Source: Prostheceraeus crozeri | Taxonomy: Eukaryota > Platyhelminthes > Polycladida > Euryleptidae | Reading direction: 5' to 3' | Length of the DNA: 64,000 nucleotides | NCBI GenBank assembly: GCA_907163375.1 | Contig: CAJQUW010007039.1 | Coordinates: 62,001 to 126,000, forward strand | Notes under the pieces: generated by a model | Told to the model about the DNA's origin: nothing | Seen by the model: the letters and a program-made list of their open reading frames with translations, nothing else | Database searches by the model: none | In this document: in pieces, positions 43,428-52,986 of the stretch | Layout: each line of letters opens with the position of its first letter | How positions within the stretch are numbered: the first letter of the stretch is position 1 | Position numbers and translations under genes: made by a program

Positions 43428-44508
43428 TCACTTGCGATCACTTTGATGAAAAATGTCTGCACGACGCATCCAAGAGTTCATACTTGAAGGATAGCCGAGC
43501 CGTTTAACAAGACACCATTCTGCGGCTTGACATTTTTTGCAGCGGATGATTTTCTCTACTAAATATGTTTCACTTTCAGTGACTACCTCAATCTCATCAC
43601 GGTAAAAGCTGCCATCAATTTCTTCATTATCGTAATCTTTTAACTTGTAAGTTGTGGGAGAGTCTTTTTTATTGATGCTTGAAACTGTAAAAATTTCTTC
43701 TGTCCAATTCGGGAGATAACCTTTGGCAAAAACACTCTTCATTTTTCATATGCGAACTTAATCGCCTATTTTTACATCACTTTTTGCATTATACGCTTAC
43801 GTTGGAATGTTTTACGCACTTCATCTACATTGTCAGCATTCACATCTGCTGGTCTGAGTCCAATAGAGCGATGTACAGAGAGGCATGTACCGTATCTTGT
43901 AGAATCTTTGTCCAATTCTGTGTTAAGTTGGCAGCAAAATGTCGCCGCAAGCGATTTTTCAATGTGTGGTTAAAACGTTCAACTAATGCAGTCTTATAGG
44001 CACTCTTTACACTAGACAACTCAATGTCATATCTCTCAAACAGTCTTCCCACATGCTGATTTTCTAACTATTTTCCTTGATCACTCTGAATTCTCTTTGG
44101 AATGCGAACCTCTTGGAAAATTGACTGAAATGCCTTTGCTACTCGTTTGCCTTCTTTAGTTTTTAATGGTTGAGCCCACGCATATCGCGAGAAAATATCA
44201 ATTACTGTCAAAATAAAATTACTTCCCGAGTTATGTTTTGAAATAGACGCAACGTCGCACAAATCTGCTTGCCACTGTTCATCAATGTCATGAGTAATAT
44301 AATGACGGGTACGGTACTTCTTTTTCGCTGGTTTGTGGAGTTTATAGGTAGCCTGACCCTTTAACCATTGTTTAACTTGTGATTGTGGAAGACCACTCGC
44401 TTTTGACAATTTCTTTATAGATGCAAATCCTGCTGGATGTTTTACATCATAGTACATTGACTTTAAAAGTTCATGTGATGACGACTGACTCTTCCTCCTT
44501 CTTCTCAT
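43428..44508 (-). pseudogene. INT: Polinton retroviral-type integrase with chromodomain (broken)
   Basis: Order of parts: an N-terminal helical region (YYDVKHPAGFASIKKLSKAS); an rve core with the first acid in EQWQADLCDVASISKH, the second in RIQSDQGK and the Glu in ALVERFNHTLKNRL; a C-terminal SH3-like part (YLPNWTEEIFTV...TTYKLKDYDNEEIDGSFYRDE); and a chromodomain-like end (YLVEKIIRCKK...CLVKRLGYPSSMNSW). This is the c-integrase of Polintons, acting at the TIR ends and making 6-bp duplications. It is broken, with two or three interruptions. Confidence 0.9.
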
Positions 44509-44680
44509 GTTTTTGCTTTCTTGTCTTTTTACACTTACAACAGCCACAAGATTTAGCAGATTTACGTTCATGTTCACATTGCTTAGGAGTCTCACTGTAA
44601 GAGCTGGCACAGCAAGTACATGTTACATCAACATGCACCTCCGGCGGTTCATTACATGGCATGCAACACACCTGCTTCAT
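44471..44680 (-). CDS. Small Cys-rich Polinton protein
   Basis: About 69 residues from MKQVCCMPCNEPPEVHV. Many cysteines in pairs (VCCMPC, CTCCASS, CGCCKCKK), then a Lys/Glu-rich tail. Overlaps the 5' end of the integrase gene in another frame. Not recognised; possible metal-binding or metallothionein-like protein. The overlap may mean it is a real compact gene or a chance frame. Confidence 0.35.
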   Translation of the reverse strand: MKQVCCMPCNEPPEVHVDVTCTCCASSYSETPKQCEHERKSAKSCGCCKCKKTRKQKHEKKEEESVVIT

Positions 44681-44970
44681 ATTAATAGTCTGAGAACATG
44701 TATTTCTTTGGTGGAGATCTTCTACGTCCATCTCTTTCTCTTGTTTGCCTAGAGGGTGTAGATCTACGTCGTTCTCTTCCTCTTGTTTTCTTAGTAAGTG
44801 TGGAAGGAGATGTAGAATGTGAACTCAAACCAATTTCTTGGCATTGTAACACTCCGAATTTTAGGAACAGAGTTAACATTTGAAGTAGTATCTACTTCTG
44901 AAGTAGAATCAAGTTCTTTCAATGTTTCATTATTCAATGCAAATTTTGGAACATTATGCTTTTTCAATAG

Positions 44971-45396
44971 TTAAAGAAAATATGGCCAACCAAGTGGGAC
45001 ATAACCTTGTCGACGTTTTCTACGCGTTGCATACTGAATCAAGTCTTCATAACGCGAAGCGCTAATAATTTTATCATCTGTAATGATTTCACCTCTATCA
45101 TTCACATTGAGATATGGTTCAATGCTGTTGAAAAAAGCTATTGCATGTGCACGAGATGCTAAAGGTGTAGCAGTCGAAACAGAGTCACGCATCTTATTCT
45201 TCAAACTTTTCAATTCTTCAACAGTTTCTGATTGTAATAAAACTGCGCGGTATGGATCTTTAATATGTGCATTTTCCTGATGATCCAGTTCTTTCTTATA
45301 AATTTGATTTGCTAGAGGTTGCTTTACTTGCTGTAAAGCAGTCAATTGCACATATTCATCCTGAGGAATGACAATCATGCGAGAATAGGACCTCAT
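44971..45396 (-). CDS. Conserved Polinton protein of unknown function
   Basis: 141 residues opening MRSYSRMIVIPQDEYVQLTA, an opening I associate with a protein found beside the ATPase in many Polintons. The middle is helical and charged. The end, SRYEDLIQYATRRKRRQGY followed by PLGWPYF, recurs in that family. Its ATG overlaps the stop of the ATPase (ATGA). An Arg/Ser-rich frame just beyond (44682-44879) may belong to this region's decayed 3' part. No enzymatic motif; role unknown. Confidence 0.6.
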   Translation of the reverse strand: MRSYSRMIVIPQDEYVQLTALQQVKQPLANQIYKKELDHQENAHIKDPYRAVLLQSETVEELKSLKNKMRDSVSTATPLASRAHAIAFFNSIEPYLNVNDRGEIITDDKIISASRYEDLIQYATRRKRRQGYVPLGWPYFL

Positions 45397-46009
45397 AGTT
45401 TGCAGTTATACATAGGCTTTTTCAAAATATCACTTCGAAATCTAAATTCTTCCGGACACTCTTGTGTAAAATCAATAAATAAGTAACCGTGTGGTTTTTC
45501 ACTTGCTGCTTGAAAAATTTCAATCAAGGCTTTTGAACCTCTTGGTGAAACTTGTCGCGCTAAATTTCAAATTGACTTCTATCTCGTGGATTCTTAAAGA
45601 TAGCGTAATAGTGCGTATTCAGGTTTCGTGTGCGGGCTTCTTTCCCATCAGGAAACAAATTTTGCGTGATATAGATTACAAAGCACCTTTTGTGATGTGC
45701 TACGCGGGTGAACATATCTGTAACGTCTTTAGAATTCTTGCTTTCCTTCAATAGATCATCCAACACAACGACATCGTCGGACTCTATCTTATCAGCTAGA
45801 ATAATTCCTTCATTTCGAATAAAGTCACGACGTTGCAATTCCTGAAAGAGTGACGGCTGATAAATACCATAAGACGAAATAAATCGATTGATAGGTTCCC
45901 TAAACAATTCTTTTCTTTTGTCTAGCAAATTCAGAGTGAAAACAGTTTTACCGGCATGGGATGGACCTGATACAATCAGACCTTCACCACATTCAAGTCT
46001 AAAATCCAT
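45393..46009 (-). pseudogene. ATPase: Polinton genome-packaging ATPase (broken once)
   Basis: FtsK/HerA-type A32-like packaging ATPase. The start is probably at MDFRLECGEGLIV. Walker A is GPSHAGKT, Walker B DDVVVLDDLL. Then ITQNLFPDGKEARTRNLN with NTHYYAIFKNPRDRSQ (sensor/arginine region), typical of Polinton ATPases, and an ending around MYNCKL. About 205 residues expected, about one break. Role: DNA packaging into capsids. Stop overlaps the next gene's ATG. Confidence 0.87.
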
Positions 46010-46040
46010 TTTAATACTTTGAGCTTCAACATTTGCATAA

Positions 46041-46442
46041 TTAACGCTTAGAGCCAAAGATACTACCCAACACGTTGCCAACTACAGGAGCTAACATCGG
46101 AAGTAGTGCTGAAAGGAAACCACCCTTTTGTGACAGAGTTTACCTCTTTCTTTGAAGGGTGATTTTAGGATTGGAGATGAATCGTAATTTTGTAGTATAT
46201 CTCTTAAGTAACTTTCGTTGTTGTGGTGATAATTTCTTTGTCCTCAAACTTCTCACATGAGAAACAATTTCTCGAATAAATTTATCATTAGCATGTCGTA
46301 TAGCATTATATCGATGATTTCCTTTCATTCGTTGAAGAGCTCGAATGGCTCCAGAAAATTTTGAAGACTTTCTACTTTTACGTCTCGACATTTTTCTCTT
46401 TACCATTGTCGCAACTTGAGTTTTCCATATTTGCATAGGCAC
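46041..46442 (-). pseudogene. Basic Polinton protein with hydrophobic C-terminus (broken once)
   Basis: N-terminus rich in Lys/Arg (KRKMSRRKSRKSSKF), then GAIRALQRMKGNHRYNAI and NDKFIREIVSHVRSLRTKKL, blocks familiar from a small Polinton protein next to the ATPase. The C-terminal part is Gly/Leu-rich and hydrophobic, like a membrane-active virion peptide. About one break. Probably a minor virion or DNA-associated protein; function not established. Confidence 0.55.
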
Positions 46443-46654
46443 TAACTTTTATGGCAGAAGTGACACTCAAAATGAGCTATATCACAGTGGCTACATTGAC
46501 AGAGTTGAATACAGCAGCGTATGAAACAGCGCTGGCAGAAAGTATGCTTACATCTCTTAAAGATGCGTTTTTCACTTCCATCCTTTCGCTTACATATATC
46601 ACACATATTTTCATTCTTACTAACAACTTCCAAAGCAAGTCTTTTTGACGACAT
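46442..46654 (-). CDS. RING-finger protein
   Basis: 70 residues, read whole. C18xxC21, C35xH37xxC40xxC43 and C54xxC57 match the RING-HC consensus; the tail HFECHFCHKS adds more Cys/His. RING proteins usually act as E3 ubiquitin ligases; a stand-alone one in a virus-like element could modify host factors (inference). The stop abuts the next minus-strand gene. Small size means it is nearly all RING. Confidence 0.7.
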   Translation of the reverse strand: MSSKRLALEVVSKNENMCDICKRKDGSEKRIFKRCKHTFCQRCFIRCCIQLCQCSHCDIAHFECHFCHKS

Positions 46655-46832
46655 GAACTTGCTAGCCTTTTCTAATTAATAGACGCATGTGCAGAAGGAA
46701 TATACTTCGAGAGTAAGTAGACATAACTCGAAAACCAATTGTGCTACGATCAAGTACCATTGCATCTTTAAGTTTCTTTTATAGAAAGTTGAATGTGAAT
46801 ATGTAAAATTGCTTCAATCACTAGACTGCTAC

Positions 46833-47186
46833 TCACTTAGACTGATGGTTAAATGCATCAAGACGTTGAGCAATTTTTCCCATATGTCTTTCAAAAAATT
46901 CTTCAGGATTGTCTACAACTTCCATTGAATAGGAAGCAAAGTGGAAGAAACGATCTTCTACCTCTTCTTTCCCAAAATGACTGAAATGAATTTTCGCAAC
47001 TAATCGCGCCATTACAATTTTATCAGAAAACGTATCCATTAACTTTAAAAATAGTGTGCTAGTATCACCAATAACTGATTTTATGTTAAACTCATCTTTA
47101 TGAAATGTTATCACATAATCTTGAATAGTCCCTTTTAAACTTTGTCTACGAAAACGCAATGTTCCACAATCATTTGAGAAAGACAT
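46833..47186 (-). CDS. Conserved Polinton-associated protein, unknown
   Basis: 117 residues from MSFSNDCGTLRFRRQSLKG (the frame is open further but this Met fits the family as I remember it). Other blocks: MARLVAKIHFSHF, YSMEVVDNPEEFFERHMGKI. No catalytic motif. It overlaps or abuts the exonuclease-like gene upstream on the same strand; this pair tends to occur together in invertebrate mobile DNA. Read whole. Confidence 0.5.
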   Translation of the reverse strand: MSFSNDCGTLRFRRQSLKGTIQDYVITFHKDEFNIKSVIGDTSTLFLKLMDTFSDKIVMARLVAKIHFSHFGKEEVEDRFFHFASYSMEVVDNPEEFFERHMGKIAQRLDAFNHQSK

Positions 47187-47262
47187 TGTCATCCTGCATC
47201 TATCCCTCCAATTGCATAAAAAACAGCAAGTCTTTACATAAAGCTTTAATTGAATGACTTCT

Positions 47263-47802
47263 TCAAGCACGTATTAAAACATGTGTTTGAAACAAATAAA
47301 ATAGATACAGTTGGTAACTATCATACAGAGAGCAATGAAAACCAAACCTTACTTTGGCAGTGTTGAGGTAAGGAGGAAAAGAACATTGATTATGAATGTA
47401 ACTACTACAACGAACATTTGAAATGGGAACACTCAGTTCCTTGAAACGTTTCGTAACTTCATGATAGTGTTGATTAACTCTACTATCCCAAGGTGGAAGT
47501 AGAATATCATTAATGACTAGATTAGGAAAAAGCTTTTTCTCCTTAGAGGGATCATTACAAAAGATACGTACAACATTGAAGGCTGCTAGCCATCTTTTAA
47601 AGTCAATAGGAAAAGCACTTTCACTAGGAAGACAAAAGTCTTGTAAATATTGTTGATTAAGTCCATGAATATGTTTTCTCGCCCATCCATCAGCTTTGAG
47701 ATCACACTTGGCATCATGATGATAAACACTAACAATCTGATATGAGCAATTGTCCATGGCAATAGCACTGAGCTCCTGTACAGGATCACCCTCACAATCC
47801 AT
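47263..47802 (-). CDS. DEDDh-type 3'-5' exonuclease-like protein
   Basis: 179 residues. The MDCEGDPVQELSAI opening gives the DxE of Exo I. ARKHIHGLNQQYL resembles the HxHG segment after Exo I in DnaQ-like nucleases. NVVRIFCNDPSKEKKLF supplies the Exo II Asp. FGFHCSLYDSYQLYLFYL near the C-terminus supplies an Exo III H-x4-D. Together these suggest a DnaQ-fold exonuclease, a possible proofreading or nucleic-acid-degrading accessory. Read whole; the start at 47802 follows a splice-acceptor-like TTTCTTTTTAG, so an upstream exon is possible. Confidence 0.6.
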   Translation of the reverse strand: MDCEGDPVQELSAIAMDNCSYQIVSVYHHDAKCDLKADGWARKHIHGLNQQYLQDFCLPSESAFPIDFKRWLAAFNVVRIFCNDPSKEKKLFPNLVINDILLPPWDSRVNQHYHEVTKRFKELSVPISNVRCSSYIHNQCSFPPYLNTAKVRFGFHCSLYDSYQLYLFYLFQTHVLIRA

Positions 47803-47863
47803 AAAAATGATGGTGGATGACTAAAAAGAAAATTACATAGTTTTACTCATCGGATGAAAAATC

Positions 47864-48064
47864 CTATAACATATTACAATATGAAGAAGTGCAACGATGC
47901 TGTTCACGACAAAATACACAAATAACATGATGACAGCGAAGAAGTAAAATGTATCTGATAAGACCACGTCTACAACACTCAAAGCACATAAGCGAATTGT
48001 CATAAGGTAGAGATAGGAAAGGATTAGCGATTCTCCTTGTTTGATTTGCGTTTTCCGGCAACAT
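47864..48064 (-). CDS. Possible second RING-like protein
   Basis: Starting at MLPENANQTRR: CFECCRRGLIRYILLLRCHH, then CVFCREQHRC and a last Cys give CxxC ... CxHxxCxxC ... C, close to a RING but with an irregular last pair. Overlaps the 3' end of the 244-residue frame. Could be real and compact or a chance frame. Confidence 0.35.
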   Translation of the reverse strand: MLPENANQTRRIANPFLSLPYDNSLMCFECCRRGLIRYILLLRCHHVICVFCREQHRCTSSYCNML

Positions 48065-48793
48065 TCTTCTCTGACTTGTGCTTCCCACCGCTCTCGTTGA
48101 GGATTTGATCAATAATGTTATCAACATCTGGCTGCTTCGGTATATATAGGATGGATTGAGTATGCATTGCTATAGAGGCCAATTTATTATCCTTATGATA
48201 ACCATAATATAGTCCGCTTATTGTGAAACGAATATTCCAAGTGCCTTCTGCGAGCTCTTCACACCTGATGGGTGTTATTTGTTCTCCATCCTTTCGATAG
48301 TAAGAACACCAATGCGATAGTGGTAGAGAAAGTCGTTCACCTTCCCATATCTTTTTATATGGAGTATCCTTGTCATCTCTCGCTCTCCACACTTCGTCAA
48401 GGGGAGTAGGGATATCCATATTTAGTGTCACAAATTCTTCAATAATGTCAAGCTGGCGACGTATGTACGGAGCTACAGGAATGATGACATAGTCTCCATA
48501 CTGATTCCTCTTCACACTCACGTCTGTGGAAGGGATCATTCCCGTTTCCAGCGCTATAGCATGATCGAAATAGCGTATGTCTTGTCTAAATTTACACTGT
48601 AGGGGTGTAGGATTATGTACCTGTGTTGTTTCCTCCACCGTTCTCAACTGTAGATGGCCTGATTGTAGCGAACCTTGCACCGTCTGGACATCAGCATCTA
48701 GTCTGGTAAGTGATGTAGAAGCCTGAAAGCGGAAAGATGCGATTAGGTAAACACTCAAGAAAGGAGGTGGAGGGAAGTTTTCTGACTTACCAT
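48024..48793 (-). CDS. Outermost right-hand Polinton protein, unknown function
   Basis: The main frame (48024-48722) follows a predicted 68-bp GT-AG intron (48790-48723). The upstream exon ends exactly in ATG, so exon 1 contributes only the initiator Met. Main blocks: a coiled-coil-like start (LTRLDADVQTVQGSLQ), a globular middle (IPVAPYIRRQLDIIEEFV; WCSYYRKDGEQITPIRC; WNIRFTISGLYYGYHK), and a basic end (GGKHKSEKNVAGKRKSNK). Not recognised. The promoter is visible just upstream. Read whole. Confidence 0.6.
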
Positions 48794-48857
48794 TCTAGTT
48801 GAAAAGTAGGATAGATGAGCTGAGAGAACGTGCGTTCGTCAGTTATACGATTCAAAA

Positions 48858-48894
48858 ATAGAATGATTGTCACTCTAAAGTCTCATTATTTATA
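48858..48894 (-). promoter_or_regulatory. Core promoter of the outermost right-hand gene
   Basis: On minus: TATAAATA at 48894-48887, then CATTCTAT at 48865-48858, ~65 bases before the ATG at 48793. Confidence 0.65.
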
Positions 48895-49023
48895 GAGAAA
48901 TCCATGATTCTCAATTGGATGATGATCCTCATTGGACAATAACATCAGGCTGATTCCAAATCTGGCCTCCGTTTACCAATCCCAGCCTTCGTTCGCCCGC
49001 TGGAGCTGTTTTTTGGAAAATTC

Positions 49024-49434
49024 TAACTCTGTCGTTTTTCGCCAATCTCCCAAATCTTAAATGGCGTCTCACATCTAAACAAAGACAGATATGAACAAGC
49101 CGTTTCTTTCAGTGAATTTGTCTCACTCTTAGCTTTCAAACGAACTATTGCACGACTTTCTACGATCTCTAGAACCAAAGTTGGAAGCAACGCTGCCGAG
49201 GGGGGGACGTCCCAAAATTTTTTTCTCTCCGATGGAGCTGGAAATCACCTTACGGATGCAGAATTTGACGCTGAATCCGAATCTGGTCTCAGATCTACCA
49301 TTGGAACAGCCGTTTAGACGCTAGAACGCAAAACATCCCACCGCTAACTCTGGCCAACCTGGTCGGCCGCCCAAGTCAAAACGGACACTCTCAACCGAGG
49401 GCGCTGTGTTTAAAGTGGAGGTTTTCTTACTACT
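49024..49434 (-). repeat. Polinton right TIR
   Basis: 411 bp; the reverse complement starts AGTAGTAAGAAAACCTCC and matches the left TIR at ~98% over the innermost 185 bp. Confidence 0.93.
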
Positions 49435-49440
49435 CACATT
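49435..49440. repeat. Target-site duplication CACATT (right)
   Basis: Exact match to 27548-27553. Confidence 0.93.
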
Positions 49441-50999
49441 GTCCTAAAGTTGCTTGATGCACTTGAAACGGTTGATCTGTGTGGGGAATAGTCTTCAATT
49501 ATATGTCTGCTATTGATCGAAGTTTGACTTGTCCGTTCGTATGTCGACAGTGTCGATTAAATGTCAGGTGCACGCAGGTGCTCTCATTCCAACCGGAAAT
49601 GACCATCTACATGTATGTTTCCTTACTTTTGTCATTAGCATTCTATTCCATATCTCGATAGAAGATTCAATTGAAACATTTTTTGCTTTATTCATGCGCA
49701 AGCCTACTGTATCTGTAGGCCAGCAGCTAATTTCATAGGCATAAAGGTGTTCAAGAATCTGAATGGAAATAAAATTCTCAGTTGTTGACTACTTGAAATT
49801 GAGTGTTGACTTTCTTAGAGCCTTTGTATGCTCGAGATGATTTATGCAGCCTGATTGAGTTGATCTGCATCATCCGCGGGTTCCAGGAGACCTCGCCTTC
49901 AGAGCTCAAAAAGCTCGGGTAAAATAAGATTAATTTCCAAATCGAACTAGATTTTTAAAGATGTGCTACATGCTTGGCATCATGTCGACGATAGTGTAAT
50001 ATTATAGAATAGCATCTTGTTAGAATAAAGAATAACAGCATGCACGATTTTTACTGCAAATTTGTTACAACTGATAAATTAGCTGATATAAATTGGTAAC
50101 TCAAGTGACCACCCTCCTGAAAAAAATCTAGCATATTTTTGATAGAGCATTATGCATATGTCAACTCAATACATTCTGCACTAATTTAGGTTGACACGAA
50201 AAAATTATTTTGCTAATTTGCCACCGAGTTTTTTTGGTGAACATACGTGTATTTTATACGTACAATAGTATTTTATATTCTTGCATTTTCAGCCTCGAAA
50301 ATCGTGTATTCAAATGAAATTGCTTGTTATATGCCCAAGAAATTACATGAACAGACTGATGAAAATATTCAATTTAGACATAAGTCATTCAACTAAGTCA
50401 AAATGAAACATGATATATGAATGAAGCGGATGAACATGGCAAATGGGCAAATTGTGGATTACACTGCATAAATATTCTTAAAATAGAGACGTTGATAAAT
50501 TGGTGATAAATGGATTTTTATGTAGGACTAATGACCATATCTCTATATTTTTCACATTTCTCATCAATTTCCATAAAAGGCATCTGTTAAATTTCAAGTC
50601 CTTTGAAAAGTGCCAATGGAGAAGTTATTCATTATATTCAATCGTGCCTCACCCAAATAATGCAATACTGATAGTTCCTCACCACAGAACGAGTCCACGT
50701 CAGAACTGTCTTTTGAATAGCCCATGTTAACTTTGGTTATGAGTAACTTCACTGATCTTGCATGTGTCATTCCTTACTAACTTACTTGTGTTGTGTTACT
50801 TTCGATCTTCAATTCTTACTCTTCTTCTTAATCAATCGTTGATTTCGATGACGTTCCGTAACAACCAGATATCTTCAACCATTTTGAGGGAACCCGTTGA
50901 AAACGATGAGTTTTTCAAGATAAGCTCTTTATCGAGTACTTTCGGTCACTGCACGCGACCATCGTCAGGACATGAGTGAGACAGCAAAACCAATAAGGT
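49441..50999. other. Gene-free stretch
   Basis: Right flank of the Polinton. Frames at 49479-49738, 50500-50730 and 50758-50979 have no domain. No repeat recognised. Confidence 0.45.
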
Positions 51000-51460
51000 T
51001 GATAACAGTCAAAATGGTCAAAACTCAAAATGGTTGATAACAGTCAGATCCCGTTATTTCATGCAACCAGATATCTTGTTGACGTCAAAGCCAGTGCAAA
51101 ACAGCAGTTTCAAATATAGAATCAAACGTCTTTGTTTGATCAGAGATAGCAGTCAAAAGAAGATATGAGGAACCCGATCAAATGCATTAGTCATAGCAAA
51201 AGTAATGACGCGAACTGCTGATACATCAGCATTGTCCAAAAACTTAGAAATCATGTCATGTGCAGTTATCAAAGCGCACACAGTTGAGGAGCATGGCCAA
51301 AATGCGAATTGGAATTCTTCAAAATAACGTAAAAGAAACTCACGAAACTTATTCGAAACGACTTTTTCACATATCTTACTCATTATAAGCAACAGCGATA
51401 TTGGGCCGTAATGCATCTCTATGAACAGTTTTTGGCAAAGGACAAACATCTGCAACTTTC
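51000..51460 (-). mobile_element. LINE reverse-transcriptase fragment
   Basis: Minus frame 51153-51455: ISLLLIMSKICEKVVSNKFR, FEEFQFAFWPCSSTVCALIT, and TNAFDRVPHIFF, that is RT blocks 1-4 (RPISLL..ISKI; QFGFR...ST; D..KAFD.VPH). The catalytic YxDD region is absent. Sequence beyond the stop near 51153 continues LINE-like in shifted frames to about 51000. Decayed copy. Confidence 0.75.
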
Positions 51461-52845
51461 ATTGTTTATCGAAAAAGACAAACTGATTACATGACTGTGA
51501 GTTTGACATGTAGTTGTGAGAATTTTCGGAGTACTTCGTCATGCGATATTCCAGTATACATTTGCGCTGATGATATTAGTAAATTAGCATATTAATTCCC
51601 GACCTTAAAAGATCCCGTGACTAGGGATTAGCAGAGATTCGGGATTGCTTATAGTCAGTTTACTTACATCTAGCACTGAGATTGTCAAGACCTACAGTAA
51701 CATGGAGCTTGCGGTACATTTCGCTTCAAGCAAGAGTTGATAATGCTATAGGACGTAGATTTACAGGAACAATGGTAAATTCCCAACTTTTGATGATCGA
51801 GAGATGTCAGCTACTGGGGTGAATGGTTGACGGAGTGATCCGCAGAGTGGGATTGGAACTTGCAGAATCCCGACTTATTTTATCCCGAGATTCAGAATTG
51901 CAAACTCCATCCAGGGATCGGAGATTAACGAGTATTAGAACGGCAAGACAGGTAAAATTATAACTTTTTGCTCCATAATTTTTAAGCAGTACCCTTGGCG
52001 AACTTTTATAATTGAAAATTTTTATAATAGGCTAAATACAACGCTATTCAACAATTCTTGTGTGCAAGAAAATGATTGAATATGTAGGGTAATATTATTA
52101 ATCTTGAGAGGAAAGGTTGTGTGTGCGAAGTGCCGTACACATTGCTGAATAACAGTTGAAACTTGCTTGACGATAGGTTAGTTAAACTTGACAATATGAC
52201 TGCGATGTCTACGCCTTGAAATTTCTACGAAGGATTTCAATTTCGTCAGGTGAAATGGCAAAACGACATTATAATTTACAAATTTGAATACATTCTTTTT
52301 GAACTATTTTTTAGAGAAATAGCAAAATATGTGGTTATTGAGCCAATGATAATCTCAAATGTCAATCTCTTCACATTATGACATTATTGACATTATTGGG
52401 CAAAAAAAGTTTCACTATGATCCGCAGTATAAGAGTATCTCTGAGAGGATTCCGTCAGAATAAGAACATTGATGCTCCTCTCTCAGATATTCCTTTCAAG
52501 ATCATTCCGCGAATGCGTGAATATGAGCATTTCTAACTGGCTCATGTGATATTGATTTGTGCTTTATATCGCATTCTGACTATTTCTTGCCTTTAGCTGA
52601 AATTCAAGTGCTTGTTATTCTTATTTATGGATAGCAAAAATAATTTCTTTCCTTTGAACTTAAAAGTTCTGGGATATCAGGTTAATGCCTCGTTAGAGTA
52701 ATGGATTACACTAGTAGTTGTGCTATGGCGAAGTTTTACAAAAATTGTCAATTGCTAAATTATTATCCTCTACAAAATATCGGATTATAGGCCCCATTTC
52801 ATCACTCACTTTAAATTGTCCATAGAGAAAGTATATACCCCATCA
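51461..52845. other. Gene-free stretch
   Basis: Scattered AATCCCGA/TCGGGATT words in both orientations between 51596 and 51930 may mark an old element, but boundaries are not clear. No gene. Confidence 0.4.
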
Positions 52846-52986
52846 GCAATGTGACGTAACGTTACGTTTCGGAAACGTTCCATATAAGTTTCAGGAAACG
52901 TCTCCGATACGTAACGCTTGCACATTATGTTTACGTAACGGAACGTTTCAAAAAAACGTTTCAAAACGTTTCCATGAAACTTTGTT
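52846..52986. repeat. ACGTT/AACGT-rich cluster
   Basis: Words such as TAACGTTACGTTTC, GGAAACGTT and AAACGTTTC recur about ten times in both orientations within 140 bases. Degenerate tandem/palindromic array. Confidence 0.6.

Larger units (their letters stand above)
27554..49434. mobile_element. Polinton/Maverick, virus-like fossil (21.9 kb)
   Basis: Full-length by its ends: terminal inverted repeats starting AG, exact 6-bp duplication CACATT, and the Polinton gene set. The left block reads plus (coiled-coil protein, acidic protein, DNA polymerase B). The right block is mostly minus (structural pair, protease, capsid, core protein, integrase, ATPase, RING, exonuclease), with a plus island holding two small proteins and a TBP homologue. 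Several genes are broken, about fifteen breaks in total, while the TBP, capsid and core-protein frames read whole. One 185-bp stretch of the two TIRs differs at ~2% of sites, so insertion is fairly recent unless the arms have been homogenised. No other element inserted in it was seen. Confidence 0.96.

Noticed and set aside
44682-44879. Arg/Ser-rich 65-codon minus frame
   Set aside because: Low complexity, no start signal; may be part of a decayed neighbouring region, so not listed as a gene.
51153-51455. Functional reverse transcriptase
   Set aside because: Only blocks 1-4 of the RT domain remain, with no YxDD motif.
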